DNA of 64,000 bases from Talinum fruticosum (GCA_021018815.1 JAITYX010000034.1:4154001-4218000); one strand, 5' to 3'; counted from the stretch's first letter, positions 34,043 to 46,326 are shown. The notes: generated from the letters alone by a model not told the origin. A program made the numbers and translations.

Positions 34043-35370
34043 TCATGCATTAATCATGCCAAGCTCATTCCTAATAAAACAAAACTGATCTTCACTAAGT
34101 GGCTTAGTGAAAATATCAGCTAATTGAAATTTTGTAGGAATGAAATTAAGTTCAATGTCACCTTTCTCATAATGGTATCTCGAAAAAGACGCCCGACCTC
34201 AATATGCTTTGTCTTTGAGTGCTAAACTAGATTCTTAGTGATGCTGATTGCACTCGATTATCACACTTGATTGGGATAACTTTGAATGAAAGTCCAAGAT
34301 CCTTCAAGTGTTGCTTGATCTAGAGAATCCGAGCATAACATGCTCTAGCTGCAATCTACTCGACTTCAGCGAGTTGATAGAGCAACCGAGTTTTGCTTCT
34401 TTGAGTGCCAAGATATAAGGGATTGACCCAGAAATTGGCATGCTCTTGATGTGCTCTTTCTATCAACTTTGTAATTAGTGTAGTCAGCATCTAAAGTATC
34501 CAAGTGAGGGTCGGTTCCGAGTCTCTTGAAAACCATAAATCAAGATTCTTCGTTCCTGCAAGATATCTAAAAATCCTCTTCACCGTAGTCATATGTGATT
34601 CTTTGGGATTAAAATCTTGCACATAGACATACGCTAAACATAATGTTCGGCCTCACTGGATGGGAGACATAGCAGAGAACCTATCATACCTCAATAGAGT
34701 TTCGATCTATTGCTTGACCTTTTAGACCGAGATGAGTTTCATGCTCGCTACTCATAGGTGTTGCTGCATGTTTCACATCTTGAAGCTTGTACTTCTTCGA
34801 GTAATTCCTTAGTGTACTTAGATTGATGGACATAGATGCCATCTTTATGTTTTCCGATTTATAGCCCAAGAAAGAAATTGAGCTCTCCCATCATGCTCAT
34901 TTGGAACTCCTGTCTCATCAACTCGGAAAATTCTTGATAGAGATTTTCATTGGTAGCTCTAAAAATAATATCAACAACATAAACCCGAGCAATAAGGAAA
35001 TCTCTCCCCTTGGTTTTTCTAAAAGAGTTTTGTCAATCTGACCTCTTTTGAAATTATTCTCAACCAAGAAGTCTGCTCAGCTTTTTCATACCAAGCTAGG
35101 GAGCTTGTTTAACACATTTGACATCCATTTGATACAATTTGATATTCATGCTTGATGCAAATGCCAATAGGATTCTATATTCTTCGATCCTAGCAACTCG
35201 TGTAAAGGTTTCCCCACAATCAATCCCTTCTTCTCAATTGTAACCTTGAGCCACAAGTCTAGCCTTATGTTTTACTACCAACCCATCCTCATCCAGTTTC
35301 TTGTTGAAACCCATTTGGTTCCTCTAACTGGGTGGTCGAAGGTCGTTTGGTCAAAGTTCGGACTTGGTTT
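34043..35370 (-). pseudogene. Element D pol, distal part (RT end and RNase H)
   Basis: The RNase H end FTKPLSEDQF and GMINA stop at 34043. RT pieces (KWVFNK-like at 35310, LYQMDVKC at 35130, ELNFFLG at 34880) are frameshifted. About 150 bp between QAPRAW and the VKC segment is missing near 35110. The pol is interrupted at 35371 by element E and resumes at 47931. Confidence 0.75.
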
Positions 35371-36296
35371 TGAAGACTAAGACACTGCTCAACACATTTC
35401 TGAGTTGTATTGAAGAAATCAGGTATAAGAATTTCTTACTTATAGAGTTTTGATTCCAAGGCATTCTCTCGTACTTTAGAAACTTTTCCGAGTGATATAG
35501 TATATTTTTCTAAGTGATATAGCGTTTACTTCTTGCATTCTTGCTTGTCTCTGTCTGACTCGGAAAATAGATATGCGTGTGTCACTTAGTTCCGAGTCTC
35601 TCATCACTTAGATATATCGCATGCTGAATAGACTAGTATCTCGATTTATCGCACTCGGATCCGACTTCATGATATGAGTTATATTTTGTTGGAGTCAATG
35701 CTTCTAGTCTCAATTGAGCTTAGTCTATATCAAGTTATCTCACTCGATATTCTTTATGTAACTTGATTCTTCACTTAGACTAAGTCCGATGGAATTTTGA
35801 GTTTCATGGATATTAGACTCGAAAATTCCACTCACTTTCGACTCGAGATAATTAGTTACATGATTAGCTTAATTATTTTATTATCTCGTGTCTAATCATG
35901 GACCAAAGTATTTTATACATTGAGAACCAAAATTTGATTTACTTTTATAGGTTATTCAAACGAGGATTTACTTTTCAAAATACAAAAGTAACCGACTTCA
36001 AAACATCAAATCACCAACGAAACATGGCTTTTCCTCTTCTCTGTTCCAGTCCCAGAAGATTGTGTCGAGGCTGTCTGTTTCCAAATCTGGAAAAACTGAA
36101 ACGCGAACCTTAACGGTGGTTTCCATATTATCCTTCAAGACACCGCCAGGTGGTTTTGGGACTTCGAAGAGAGTTAAACCGTTGCCCAACGTTCGTATCA
36201 CAATGGATACTTTCTGAGTGACTCAAAAGTCCTTATCAACGGTCACAAAGGACTCTCGGTCGGCAGATGGAGATAACGGCTACTCTGTACGGTCAT

Positions 36297-36305
36297 CTAT
36301 AAATA
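36297..36305 (+). promoter_or_regulatory. LTR TATA box (E 5' LTR)
   Basis: CTATAAATA followed by gaagcc. It is kept at the same place in the E 3' LTR (47253), in the solo LTRs (42050, about 50218) and, complemented, in A and D. It is the likely promoter for the full-length transcript. Confidence 0.65.
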
Positions 36306-36911
36306 GAAGCCAAATCACAAGACTTGAAGATTGCCGAACCTATTGTTCATACACGTACTTGAGCAAAGTCATTGTATTTACTCTCAATCTTCTACTTACA
36401 ACTCCCACTCTGTAACTCATTACTTTCGAGTTGTAAGGTCTTGTACTTAGTTACAAAGACTTTCTTACTTCCCGAGTAAGGTCCCTTGACTAAGTCTGTA
36501 AAGGTTAACTCAGCTTAGTTGTCCCTAGCTGTAAGGGTTATCTCAGCTAGGAAGTACTAGATCGGATAAGGGAATTTCGAGTCTAGGAAAACTTGTAAGG
36601 AGTTGTCTAAGGGAGCAACTCAAGTTCGATCAGTCTACGATATTTTCTGGACTGAAAATAGTGGATTTAACTTCGTGCTTGGACTAGCACGGTCCGTGGT
36701 TTTCTGCCCGAGGAGGGTTTCCACGTAATCTCCGAGTGTTTACTTTCCGAGTTCATTTTAGACTCGAGACAGCCTCAAATCTTTAGCTTAACTTGCTTCG
36801 TACTCTTTACAGCATTTATGAGTCCATACTTATCCGACTAAGCTTTTGACTTAGAATCTGTTTCTGTCTCTTCTTTAGCAAAAGAGTTTGATTTTCTAAG
36901 AGAATCCTCCA

Positions 36912-36938
36912 TCACCCTATTCACCCCCTCTAGGGTGA
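36912..36938 (+). repeat. Conserved U5 stem-loop
   Basis: TCACCCTA and TAGGGTGA form a perfect 8-bp stem around an 11-base C-rich loop, just inside the end of the LTR. It recurs in the other LTRs, and in B the loop has changed while the stem is kept. Confidence 0.65.
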
Positions 36939-36966
36939 CTCGGACTCTCCCGAGCAAACCTTTAAT

Positions 36967-36978
36967 TGGTATCGAGCC
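36967..36978 (+). other. Element E primer-binding site
   Basis: TGGTATCGAGCC two bases after the LTR, the shortened complement of initiator-Met tRNA. Confidence 0.75.
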
Positions 36979-37023
36979 TAGCCTTTCAAAAAGGATCTAA
37001 CCATCCAAAGGTCTAAAGATCAA

Positions 37024-38840
37024 ATGGCTCGGAACAACGGAGAGTTCGATGAAGGAAGATCTTCCAGCGAGACCACCAAATTCAAGGGATCAAACTTCGG
37101 GCACTCGGAAGAAACTTATGGAATGTTTTCTAATGGATCATGATGAAGATGTATGGGAAATCATACAACAAGGAAACTACATTCCAATGAAGACAGAAGA
37201 ATTCAGAATCATTCGCAAGACAAAGGCCAAATTTACTCCGGGTGAAGCGAGAAGTTCGGGAAGAACTTCAAGGCAATGAACATTCTGATGTGCGCCATTA
37301 GCTCGGAAGAATACAATCGGGTGTCCGCTCGTGATTCAGCAAAAGAAGTGTGGGACACACTTGTCAACACTTACAAAGGCACGAGCCAGGTCGAGCAAGC
37401 GAAGATCAGCCGAGTATCTTCATAAATACGAGCTATTCAAGATGGAGCCGGAAGAAAATATCACTCGGATGTTCATTCGATTTACTAAGATTACCTACAA
37501 TCTCAAATCATTGGGTAAGAAGATTTCTCACGAGGAAATGTGCAGAAAGATACTCGAAGTCTACCCAAGAAAAGATGGGGTCCCAAGGTGACTGCCATAG
37601 AGGAAGCTCGGAACCTATCACTTTTAAAGCCGAGACGAGCTCATCGGAAAGCTTCTCACTCACAAAATCCACTTAGAAGAGCAGGATGCCGAGGGCACTA
37701 CCAAAAAGAACATAGCACTAAAAGCCTCGGAATCCAGAGAAGCAAATCTGAGTTTCTCTAACTCGGAAGAGGATCCCATGGCACTCATTACAAGAGGCTT
37801 CAAGAGAATAATGAAGTACAAAAGATGGGACAAAAGACCAAAAGAAGAATTCTACAAGAAAGATAAGAGGGACAGAAAAGGTAAGTATTCTTCTCCCTCA
37901 AAGTTACCTTTATCTAAGAATTCTGGATGTTTTGAGTGTGGCGGCAAAGACGCACGTAGTCAAAGACTCGTCCAAAGAGAAAAAGGGACAGAAAAAAGAA
38001 AAAGGCTATGATGGCAACATGGAGCGATGAGGACTCATCGGAAGATGACGAGGACTTAGACGACTCGAAATGTCCGATAGCTATCTCCGACTCGGAAGCC
38101 GAAAGAGAGTCAAACTCGGACTCGAGACAATGAGGAAACTAATCCTCAAGAGGTGATTGAATACTTTCTAAAATTCTCCAAAGTTGATCTAGCTAAATAC
38201 ATTTTTACTTTGGAAAAAAGTCCAATTCGACTCCTTTCGATTCAAAGAACAACTTGAGTCAATTTCTTCGAGAGCATATCTTTTAAAAATGAATTGGAAA
38301 ACCGAGACTTACACTCCGAGAACTCAAGGCTAATACTCAATCCAATGAGACCGAGTCCGAGTTACTCGGAAAAGAAAATGAGCAACTAAAGCGTAAGCTC
38401 ATTGAGTCTCAAGATCCGGTCTTAAAATTTACTCCAGGTCGGAAAAACCTTGATATGCTCTTAGGATCACAATGTGTCTCCTTCAGGAAAGAAGGTATTG
38501 GTTTCAACAAAGAGGAGGAATCCAATTCCTACTCGGAATTATTGAAAAAGGAATCCAGAACTGTAAAGTTCGGGAAAGCTGATTATGGTCCCATTCACAT
38601 AAATGAAGGAAGGACTAAGCCCGAAGCTGTTTACAAAAAGAAACCATTTTCTCTAGCTTCAAAAAGAAAAGTTTTCAAAAAGAAAGAGACACGGACTCAA
38701 TTCTCTGCAAGGAAGACTCGAATTGGACTAAACCCAAAGTCATTCAAATCTGGGTTCCGAAAAACCTTCTTCCTCGAGAAAGGACCACGAGTAAAGAATG
38801 TTACTGGGTTCATTAGAGGGAGTGAGAAGGGTTAGACTGT
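37024..38840 (+). pseudogene. Element E gag, frameshifted
   Basis: The ATG at 37024 gives MARNNGEFDEGRSS and shifts near 37060. Copia gag blocks follow (MECFLMDHDEDVWEIIQQG, KYELFKMEPEENITRMF, ALITRGFKRIMKYKRWDK). The zinc knuckle (37928-37972) has two extra bases: the His block reads DARSQR rather than DHVVKD, and the final Cys codon TGT has become part of CTCGTCC. The linker with Lys-rich blocks (38455-38835) leads to protease. Confidence 0.8.
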
Positions 38841-38859
38841 TTCTATTTTGCAGGTCACT

Positions 38860-41152
38860 CGAAGAGATCAAAAGGTCACTGGTACCTTGACAGTGGGTGC
38901 TTATGCCACATGTTTGGAGATGCAAGACTCTTTTCCGAGTTAGAAAAACATAAAGGAGGAAAGGTCACGTTTGGAGATGATAGCAAAGGAAAGATAGTTG
39001 GGATAGGCAAGATTGGAAAAGGATGCAATCTGGTCAGTCCAGTCTATCTAGTCAAAGGATTAAAGTACAATCCGCTCAGCATCTCTCAACTGTGCGATAA
39101 AGGTCAAGAGGTAAGATTCACTCGGACCAACTGCTACATTTCGGATGTTACAACCAAAGAGATCAAGCTTTCAGGTAAAAGATCGGGTAACACTTATATT
39201 ATTCCTCTTTCGACCCGTGTCCGAATTTATCTTGCTTAAAAGCATCACTTCATGATGACTCATGGACATGGCATCGTAGATTAGGCCATGTTAGCATGCA
39301 TACTATCAAAAAGTTGGCATCTCATGGTCCGGTTAGGGGTTTACCTAAGCTGTGCTTTTGAGAAGGATAAAGTTTGTGAAGCATGCACAAGAGGGAAACA
39401 AGTCGGATCATCATTCAAATCTCTGAAGACAGTTTCCACATCCAAAGTACTTGAGCCACTACATATGGACTTATGTGGTGAAATCCCTGTTAAGAGCCTC
39501 GGAGGTAAATCATATATATTTGTTATTATTGATGATTATTCACGATTTACACGGGTGTGTTTTCTTAAGCACAAAAATGAAGCATTCAAGGAGTTCAGCA
39601 AGCTCTGTAGAAAAATCCAAGTTGAGTCTCGGACTCGGATCAAAAAAATTCGAACCGACCATGGAAGGGAGTTCGACTACTCGGAATTCTCGTAGTTTTG
39701 TGACAAGAATGGTATCTCTCACAACTTCTCAGCACCAAGGACTCCTCAACAAAATGGAGTAGTGGAGAGAAAGAACAGAACCCTTGAAGAAATAGCAAAG
39801 ACTATGATGATTGAGCACAACTTGCCTTACTATTTCTAGGCTGAGGCGATCAACACAGCCAACTATACTCTTTATAGATGCCTCATCGGACCCATTCTGA
39901 AGAAAACACCTTATGAGCTCTACAAGGGGAAGAAACCAAATATTTCCTATTTCGGACAATTTGGATGTAAGTGTTTTGTTCACAACAATGGTAAGGACCA
40001 CCTGACCAAGTTTGATGCTCGGTCGGATGAAGGTATTTTTCGGGTTATTTTTCTCACCGCAAAGCTTATCGTATTTTCAACATGAAAACTAACAAAGTGG
40101 AAGAAAGCATCCACGTTGTGTTTGATGAGCTTGAACAGGAAAAACTAAGCGAGTCTCCATACTCGGAATTGAAGCTCAGCAGAGAAGATGATGAAACCGA
40201 GCCCACAAAGACTCAAACTCAACCGGATTAGAATGAAGTCACTCGGAATGAAGTGACTCCGAATGAGACAACTCAAGAGCCCGCTCGGAACGAACAAGCC
40301 AATGAAGAAGATCTCTCGGAACAAGCTTCGAAGATCGGATAGCTTAGCCCACAAATCTTGTGAATCGGAGAACAGGTAAAGCGTTCAAGTTTACTTCTAG
40401 TCATCCACTAGAAAACATAATATCCGATATCAACAGTGGGGTAAGAACTCGTTCCTCTCTTCAAAATCTATGTGCATTCACTGCATTCATTTCATTAACT
40501 CGAACCCAAAAATGCACTAGAAGCCCTAAATGAACTTGAATGGGTAGAGGCCATGCAAGAGGAACTTAATCAATTCAAAAGAAACCAAGTCTCGGACTCG
40601 ACCAACCGATCTTTCGACCACCAATTATAGGAACCAAATGGGTTTTCAAAAACAAACTGGATGAGGGTGGAGTGGTAGTCGAAACAACGCTAGACTTGTG
40701 GCTCAAGGTTATAATCAAGAAGAAGGAATTGATTGTGGGGAAACCTTTGCACTGTTCCCAGAATCGAAGCTATTAGAATATTATTGGCATTTGCATCCAG
40801 CATGCATATTAAATTATATCAAATGGATGTTAAGTGTGCATTTCTCAATGGTTTTATTGAAGAGGAAGTCTATGTCGAGCAACCTCCGGGTTTTGAAAAC
40901 TCAGAATTTCCACATCATGTTTTCAAACTTTAAAAGGCTCTCTATGGTCTTAAACAAGCTCCTCGAGCTTGGTATGAAAGACTCGAGCAATTTCTTAGAT
41001 TAAAACGAATTCAAAAAGGTCAAATCGACAAGACTCTCTTTATAAAAACCAAAGGGAAAGATTTCCTCATTGTTCAAATCTATGTTGATGATATTATCTT
41101 CGGAGCTACTAATGAATATTTGTGCCGAGAATTTTCTGAGTTGATGAGTCGG
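38860..41152 (+). pseudogene. Element E pol, first part (protease, integrase, RT)
   Basis: The protease WYLDSGCLCHM (38880) leads the longest intact piece, to 39239. The pre-integrase zinc region is WTWHRRLGHVSMHT...CEACTRGKQ (39255-39410). The integrase core has HMDLCGEIPVKS, FVIIDDYSRFTRV, RTDHGREFDYSE and TPQQNGVVERKNRTLEE, so the D, D and E residues of the catalytic triad can all be found. RT starts at about 40540, with WVFKNKLDEGG, LYQMDVKCAFLNGFIEEEVY, QAPRAWYE and YVDDIIFGATNE. At 41153 a solo LTR interrupts it. At least six frame changes or stops. Confidence 0.85.
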
Positions 41153-42712
41153 TGAAGAATCGGACACTCGCTCAATACTTTTCTCGAGTTGTATAAAAGG
41201 AATCGGTATAACAATCTCGTACTTATAGAGTTTTGATTCCAAGGAATTCTCTCGTTTGCTAGAAACATTTCTAAGTGATATGGTATCTTACCTAATTGAT
41301 ACAGACTTTTACTTCGTGTATTTCTTGCTTATCCTTGAGTGACTCGTAAAACCGATATGCGTATCTCACTCGCTTCCGAGTCCTTCATCACTCGGATTTA
41401 TCGCATATTGAATAGACTAATATTTCATCTTTCCTCACTCGGATCCGACTTCCGGTTATAAGTTCTATTTTGTTATAGTCAGTATTTCTAGTCTGTTTCT
41501 TGCTTAGTTTATATCAAGTTACTTCACTTTGATATTCTTTATATAACTTGATTTTTCGCTTAGACTAAGACAGATGGAATTTTGAGCCATATGGATTTTA
41601 GACTCAGAAAATTCCACTTCTTTTCTTAATAATTTTATTATCTCGTGTCTAATCTTGGACCAAAGTATTTTATACTTTGAGAACCGAAATTGATTTACTT
41701 TTGTAGGTTATTCAAATGAGGATACGCTTTTCAAACTACAAAAGTAACCAGCTCGTAACGTCAAATCACCAACAGACATGACTTTTCACCTTCTCTCGCT
41801 CCAGTCCTAGAAGATTGTGTCGGAGCCGTCTGTTTTCAAATCTGAAAACTGGAACGCTAAGCTTAATGGTGGTTTCCACCTTATCTTTAAAGACACCACC
41901 AAGTGGTTTTGGGACTTCCAAGAGAGTTAAACCGTTGTCCAACGTTCACATTACAACGGATACTTTCTGAGTGACTCGTAAAGCTTCGTCAACAATCACA
42001 AAGGACTCTTAGTCGGCAGATGAAGATAACGGCTACTCTGCCTGGTCATCTATAAATAGAAGCCACCTCACAAGACTTGAAGATTGCCGAAATTCTTGTT
42101 AATACACATACTTGAGCAAAGTCATTGTATTTACTCTCAATCTTCTACTTACAACTCCTACTCTGTAATTCATTACTTTCCGAATTGTAAGGTCTTGTAC
42201 TCGCTTACAAACACTTTCTTACTTTCTCTATAAGGTCCCTTGACTAAGCTGTAAGGGTTAACTCAGCTTAGTTTTCCCTAGCTGTAAGGGTTATCTCAGC
42301 TAGGAAGTACTAGATCGGATAAGGGAATTTCTTAGTCTAGGAAAACTTGTATAGAGTTGTCTAAGGGAGCAACTCGAGTTCGATCAATTCACGGTATTTT
42401 GTGGACTCAAAATAGTGGATTTGACTTCGTGCTTGGACTAGCACGGTCCGTGGTTTTCTGCCCCATGAGGGTTTCCACGTAATATCTAAGTGTTATCTTT
42501 CCGAGTTCATTCTAGACTCGGACGGTTTTACTGACTCTTGCTTATCCATTCGTGATAGCATTTTTGAGTCTAAACTTTTCGACCCCGATGATAGACTCGG
42601 AATTTGTCTCTGTCTTATTTTTGACAAAAGAGCTAAAGTTTCCACGAAAAACTTCAATCACCCTATTCACCCCCTTCTAGGGTGACTCGGACTCTCCTCG
42701 AGCAAATCTTCA
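41153..42712 (+). mobile_element. Solo copia LTR inside E, plus strand, mutated TSD
   Basis: 1560 bp, TGAAGAATCGG...CAAATCTTCA. The flanks read GTCGG and ATCAG. The uninterrupted pol of relatives has GTCAG or GACAG here, so each copy of the duplication carries one change. The pol reading of E continues across it. Confidence 0.85.
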
Positions 42713-43589
42713 ATCAGGAATTCCAAATGAGTATGATGGGAGAACTCAATTTCTTCCTTGGTTTACAAATCAAACAAGATAAAGATGGGATCTACGTCCA
42801 TCAATCCAAGTTTACCAAGGAGCTGCTGAAGAAATACAAACTTCAAGATGCAAAGCACGCATCTACACCCATGAGCAAAGAAGATAAAGCTTGACTCGGA
42901 CGAGAAAGGTAAAACAATAGATCGAAACTCTATCGAGGTATGACTGGATCGTTGCTATATCTTACTTCCAGCTGGCCGGATATAATGTTCAGTGTTTGTT
43001 TATGCACAAGATTTCAAGCTAATCCGAATGAATCACATCTCATCTGCGGTGAAGAAAATATTCAGTTATCTTGCAGGAACTCGTAACTTAGGTCTCGGTA
43101 CTCAAGAGACTCGGAACCGACTCTCACTGGATACTCGGATCACGACTACGCTGGATACAAAGTTGATCGAAAGAGCACTTCTAGAGCTTGTCAATTTCTG
43201 GGTCAATCCCTAATATCTTGGCACTCAAAGAAGCGGAATTTAGTGGCTCTATCAACTCGCTGAAGCTGAGTATATTGCCGTTGGAGCATGTTGCGCTCGG
43301 ATTCTCTGGATAAAACAACACTTGAGAGATCTTGGACTTTCCTTCAAATATGTTCCAATCAAGTGTGACAATCGTAGTGTAATAAGCATCACCAAGAATC
43401 CAGTTCAAGCACTCAAAGACAAAGCATATTGAGGTCAGATATCACTTCTTACGAGACCATTCTGAGAAAGGTGATATTGAACTTGAATTCATTCCTACTA
43501 ATCTTCAATTAGCTGATATCTTTACTAAGCCTCTTGGTGAAGATCAGTTTTGTTTTATTCGGAATGAGCTTGGTATGTTAAATGCATAA
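42713..43589 (+). pseudogene. Element E pol, last part (RT end and RNase H)
   Basis: RT resumes with EFQMSMMGELNFFLGLQIKQ and YTKELLKKYKLQDAKHA-like sequence. RNase H blocks include LTSSWPDIMFS, GYKVDRKS and AEAEYIAVGA, then LADIFTKPLGEDQF. The stop codon is at 43587. Frameshifts near 42895, 43130 and 43420. Confidence 0.85.
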
Positions 43590-44002
43590 CTCGTGTGCTA
43601 TCTTTGTGAAAATCTCATTACATGATTATGTGTTATGTGTTTTCAATTTATTAATAACCATTAGCTCAGTTGATCCAGTGATACTCGGGTTAGTAGTTGT
43701 TAATTATTTCTAGTTTCGAGTCACTCGTAAACCATTCCGAGTCATACTCTCACATCGAAAAAATTTCGACTTCAAATTTTCTGAATTCATCTCTAGATCG
43801 AGTGGAGAAGTTCGTAATATATTTTCAAAATCTTTTTCTCTCTCTCTCTTGGGTGTTGTGATCACACGCTAGCCGTGGATCTCAAACTGCTAGAGTCTTA
43901 ACCGTTGAGAAGAGAACCGTCACACCGGTCTACAATGATTGATGGACAAGCCGAGTCGAACGGAGTTATACTTAACGGATAGTTAACGGGCGTGTATTTC
44001 TT

Positions 44003-44011
44003 CTATAAATA
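44003..44011 (+). promoter_or_regulatory. Putative internal TATA box upstream of the third ORF (E)
   Basis: CTATAAATA followed by ACGCCTATTCATCTTC, 237 bp before the ATG at 44247. The leader carries CTCAAGTAAGTTC at about 44134 (a good splice-donor match) and a long pyrimidine stretch before the start codon. Shared with A and C. No LTR is nearby, so this would be a second promoter. Confidence 0.5.
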
Positions 44012-44246
44012 ACGCCTATTCATCTTCATATTGATACTCTACATTTCATCTCTCTCTCAATGAAACTTTTCACGGAAGCTTTCTACGTACACAGTGATCT
44101 TTGAACTTCTTCAAGCAATGTAAAGGCCATCTCAAGTAAGTTCGATCGCTTCTCATCTCTTTCTTCTACTCCTTTTCTTTTGCTCTCATCTACCTACTCC
44201 TCTCTTCTCTTTCTCGAAAGTTTCATCTTTCCTTCTCATACTCAAA

Positions 44247-45910
44247 ATGCCGAAGAGAGGTAATTATCCGGACTTTCAGGTCTCCTTCTCCTCCAAAAGC
44301 CTCACACCAAAACCCGTAAAGCTCAACCCCTCTAAACCCATTGTCACCCAAAGATCTCGCGCTGGACGACAAGTTCTTCCCTACAACCAAATTTTCTTGG
44401 TTGGCTCACATTCAAACCACCGGGCGTATAACTTTCTTTTTTTCAGCGTGTTCATTTATCCCGAACTCGTTTCGAAGTTTTACACTCACCTCACTCACTT
44501 TGAAGGTGTCCTAACCTCCAGAGTTCATAATGTGACTGTTCGCATCAACACCTCTCTCGCTCCACCACCTGTTCAAGGTTTCCTCTCTTTTCTTGAACAG
44601 CAACCCCATTCCCTTCACTCGAAGTCGCCGACGACTTCTTTAAAAATACGCTAAAGAGTTCCCCGAGTCACGGAAAAACTTTTCGGTGACTCGGTTGAAG
44701 TCGAAGCACGCCTTCTGTGCTTCTCGCCGATGAGAGCCTTTTTCTCTCAGCATTCTAGCAAGGAGAACCCCAACTCCAAGCACCTCAAATCCCTTTTGAC
44801 ATTCTTCGAGGGCTACGAAGTAGACCTATTCCCTCCATAATTGAAGCGGATGGCAGCTGTGCCAGCTCAACTCCAAAACAAGAAGAACACCTCCCTTCCC
44901 TTCGATGCTCTTCTCGCCCTTGTTTTTAAACAATTCAAGGTTCCTCTCCCCTCGGACCCCAATGCTGTGTCCGAGGCCGCCGTTGTTGTCGGCAAGAAGG
45001 AACTTCAGGGGTACGGATACTAGGAAACTCAACCTCGGTGTCCGGGTGCACAACCGAGAGCCGAGGCCTCCTTCTCCGCCTCAAACTCGTAAAGAAACCC
45101 CTCTCTCTCTCCTTGCCCCACTGTTGGTGCTTCCACCTCAGGTGCCTCCAAATCTCTCTCTGCTATTTTGTCCCCCATTTTCTTGGACAAAATCAACTCT
45201 ATGTCCTCCGAATTCAAGACACTCTGCTCGGCTCTTTCAAGTCTGTCTCTCGGTCTTTGTTCATCCACCAAAAACCGCCCAATCCCAAATCCGAGAGCAG
45301 CAAACTTTGGTTCTTGAGATGAGGGAGTTGGTGAAGGAGTAGAAGGAGCTGGTCGAGCTCCTCGGAGAGAGAAGGTCTAAGGTGGCTCAGGACCGTGGCG
45401 ACTTAGACGTGTCTCGAAGCATCTTCGAGCCCGGGCATGACCTCCTTAGACAGCGGGGAAGAAGAAGAAGAAGCTGCAGACAACGAAGCAGCGAGACGCC
45501 GAGGAGCTCGCGGCTGAGGCAGCTCCATCTCGGGCAAGGGGTGGAACACAACGAAGAGGTAGCGGAAGCTGCCGAGGGTCGATCGCTCCTCAAGCTCAAG
45601 TGGCGAGTACTCAGCTCGGACAGCGAGTCCGGGTGGGTCACAAGACCTGGCCGTGCTACGACAACATCCCTTGGGTCGACAGAGTAGTCCCCTATAGCTT
45701 CCGAGGTTCACAAGGAGGAACCCCTAGATCCTCTCGTTCTAGGTCGGCCACTCGGATCTAAGCCCTTAACGCGATCCCGATTCTCCCTCCGCCGCGCTCA
45801 AGCACATCATCAAGATCCTACTAGCACCGGCGTACCTCCAATCCCTCCACTTCCACTCGGGCATCCCCCTCTCCTCGTAGGCGCCATGCACTCGAGTCAT
45901 AATTCCTTAG
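44247..45910 (+). pseudogene. Element E third ORF (env-like position), broken
   Basis: MPKRGNYPDFQVSF is open for 135 codons (to 44654) and includes YNFLFFSVFIYPELV, FYTHLTHFE and RVHNVTVRINT. Shifted frames continue through FFSQHSSKENPNSKH (44735), KNTSLPFDALLALVFKQFK (44880), a hydrophobic-polar stretch and a coiled coil (SQIREQQ, EMRELVKE; 45280-45380). A basic/Ser-rich C-terminus ends in a stop after RHALES at about 45901. The first half resembles the 'putative plant transposon protein' domain. The role is unknown. It could be an envelope-like or accessory protein, and no transmembrane helix is evident. Confidence 0.6.
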
Positions 45911-46326
45911 TCCGCGAGACTCTTCTTCTTTCGAGAGATTTATTTTTTTCTTTCTTTTGTCCGGACATCAAACTTGTACTAATTATTCTTTTCTTCCCAC
46001 TTTCTTTGTTGTTTTTGCTGAAAGGCAAGGGGGAGAAATAGAGTCACAAAACTTGTTGTCTTGTTTAGGGGAGTTTTCCCTCTCAATCCGTGTACTCATT
46101 TTTAATTTCAATGAATTAATGCTTTCTCGTCAATTCTATCTCGTGTTCACAAGCAACCATTTCGAGTTAACATTATTTCATTGTTAAGCATATTTTCTTT
46201 TATGCTCCGATACATTAAGCTTGCTTTACTCATCCGATTTCATGTGCAAGAATCCAAAAGCGGATCTTTTTCACTAACAAAGTTTCTGTCTAAGTATGGA
46301 ATGCCTTTCATCAAAAAGAAGGAGAT
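45911..46326 (+). other. Element E 3' untranslated region and polypurine tract
   Basis: A non-coding family stretch ending in a purine run AAAAAGAAGGAGAT (46313-46326) directly before the 3' LTR. The G run is interrupted by AA compared with A (AAAAGGGGGAGAT). Confidence 0.65.

Larger units (their letters stand above)
35371..36964 (+). repeat. Element E 5' LTR
   Basis: Starts TGAAGACTAAG and ends CTTTA, 1594 bp. TATA box CTATAAATA at 36297-36305. U5 hairpin stem TCACCCTA/TAGGGTGA at 36912-36938, followed by a second stem CTCGG/CCGAG. Confidence 0.92.

Noticed and set aside
44134..44247. Intron in the leader of the third ORF
   Set aside because: The donor (CAAGTAAGTT) is good in A, C and E, but no clear acceptor precedes the ATG and D lacks the donor; kept only as part of the promoter finding.
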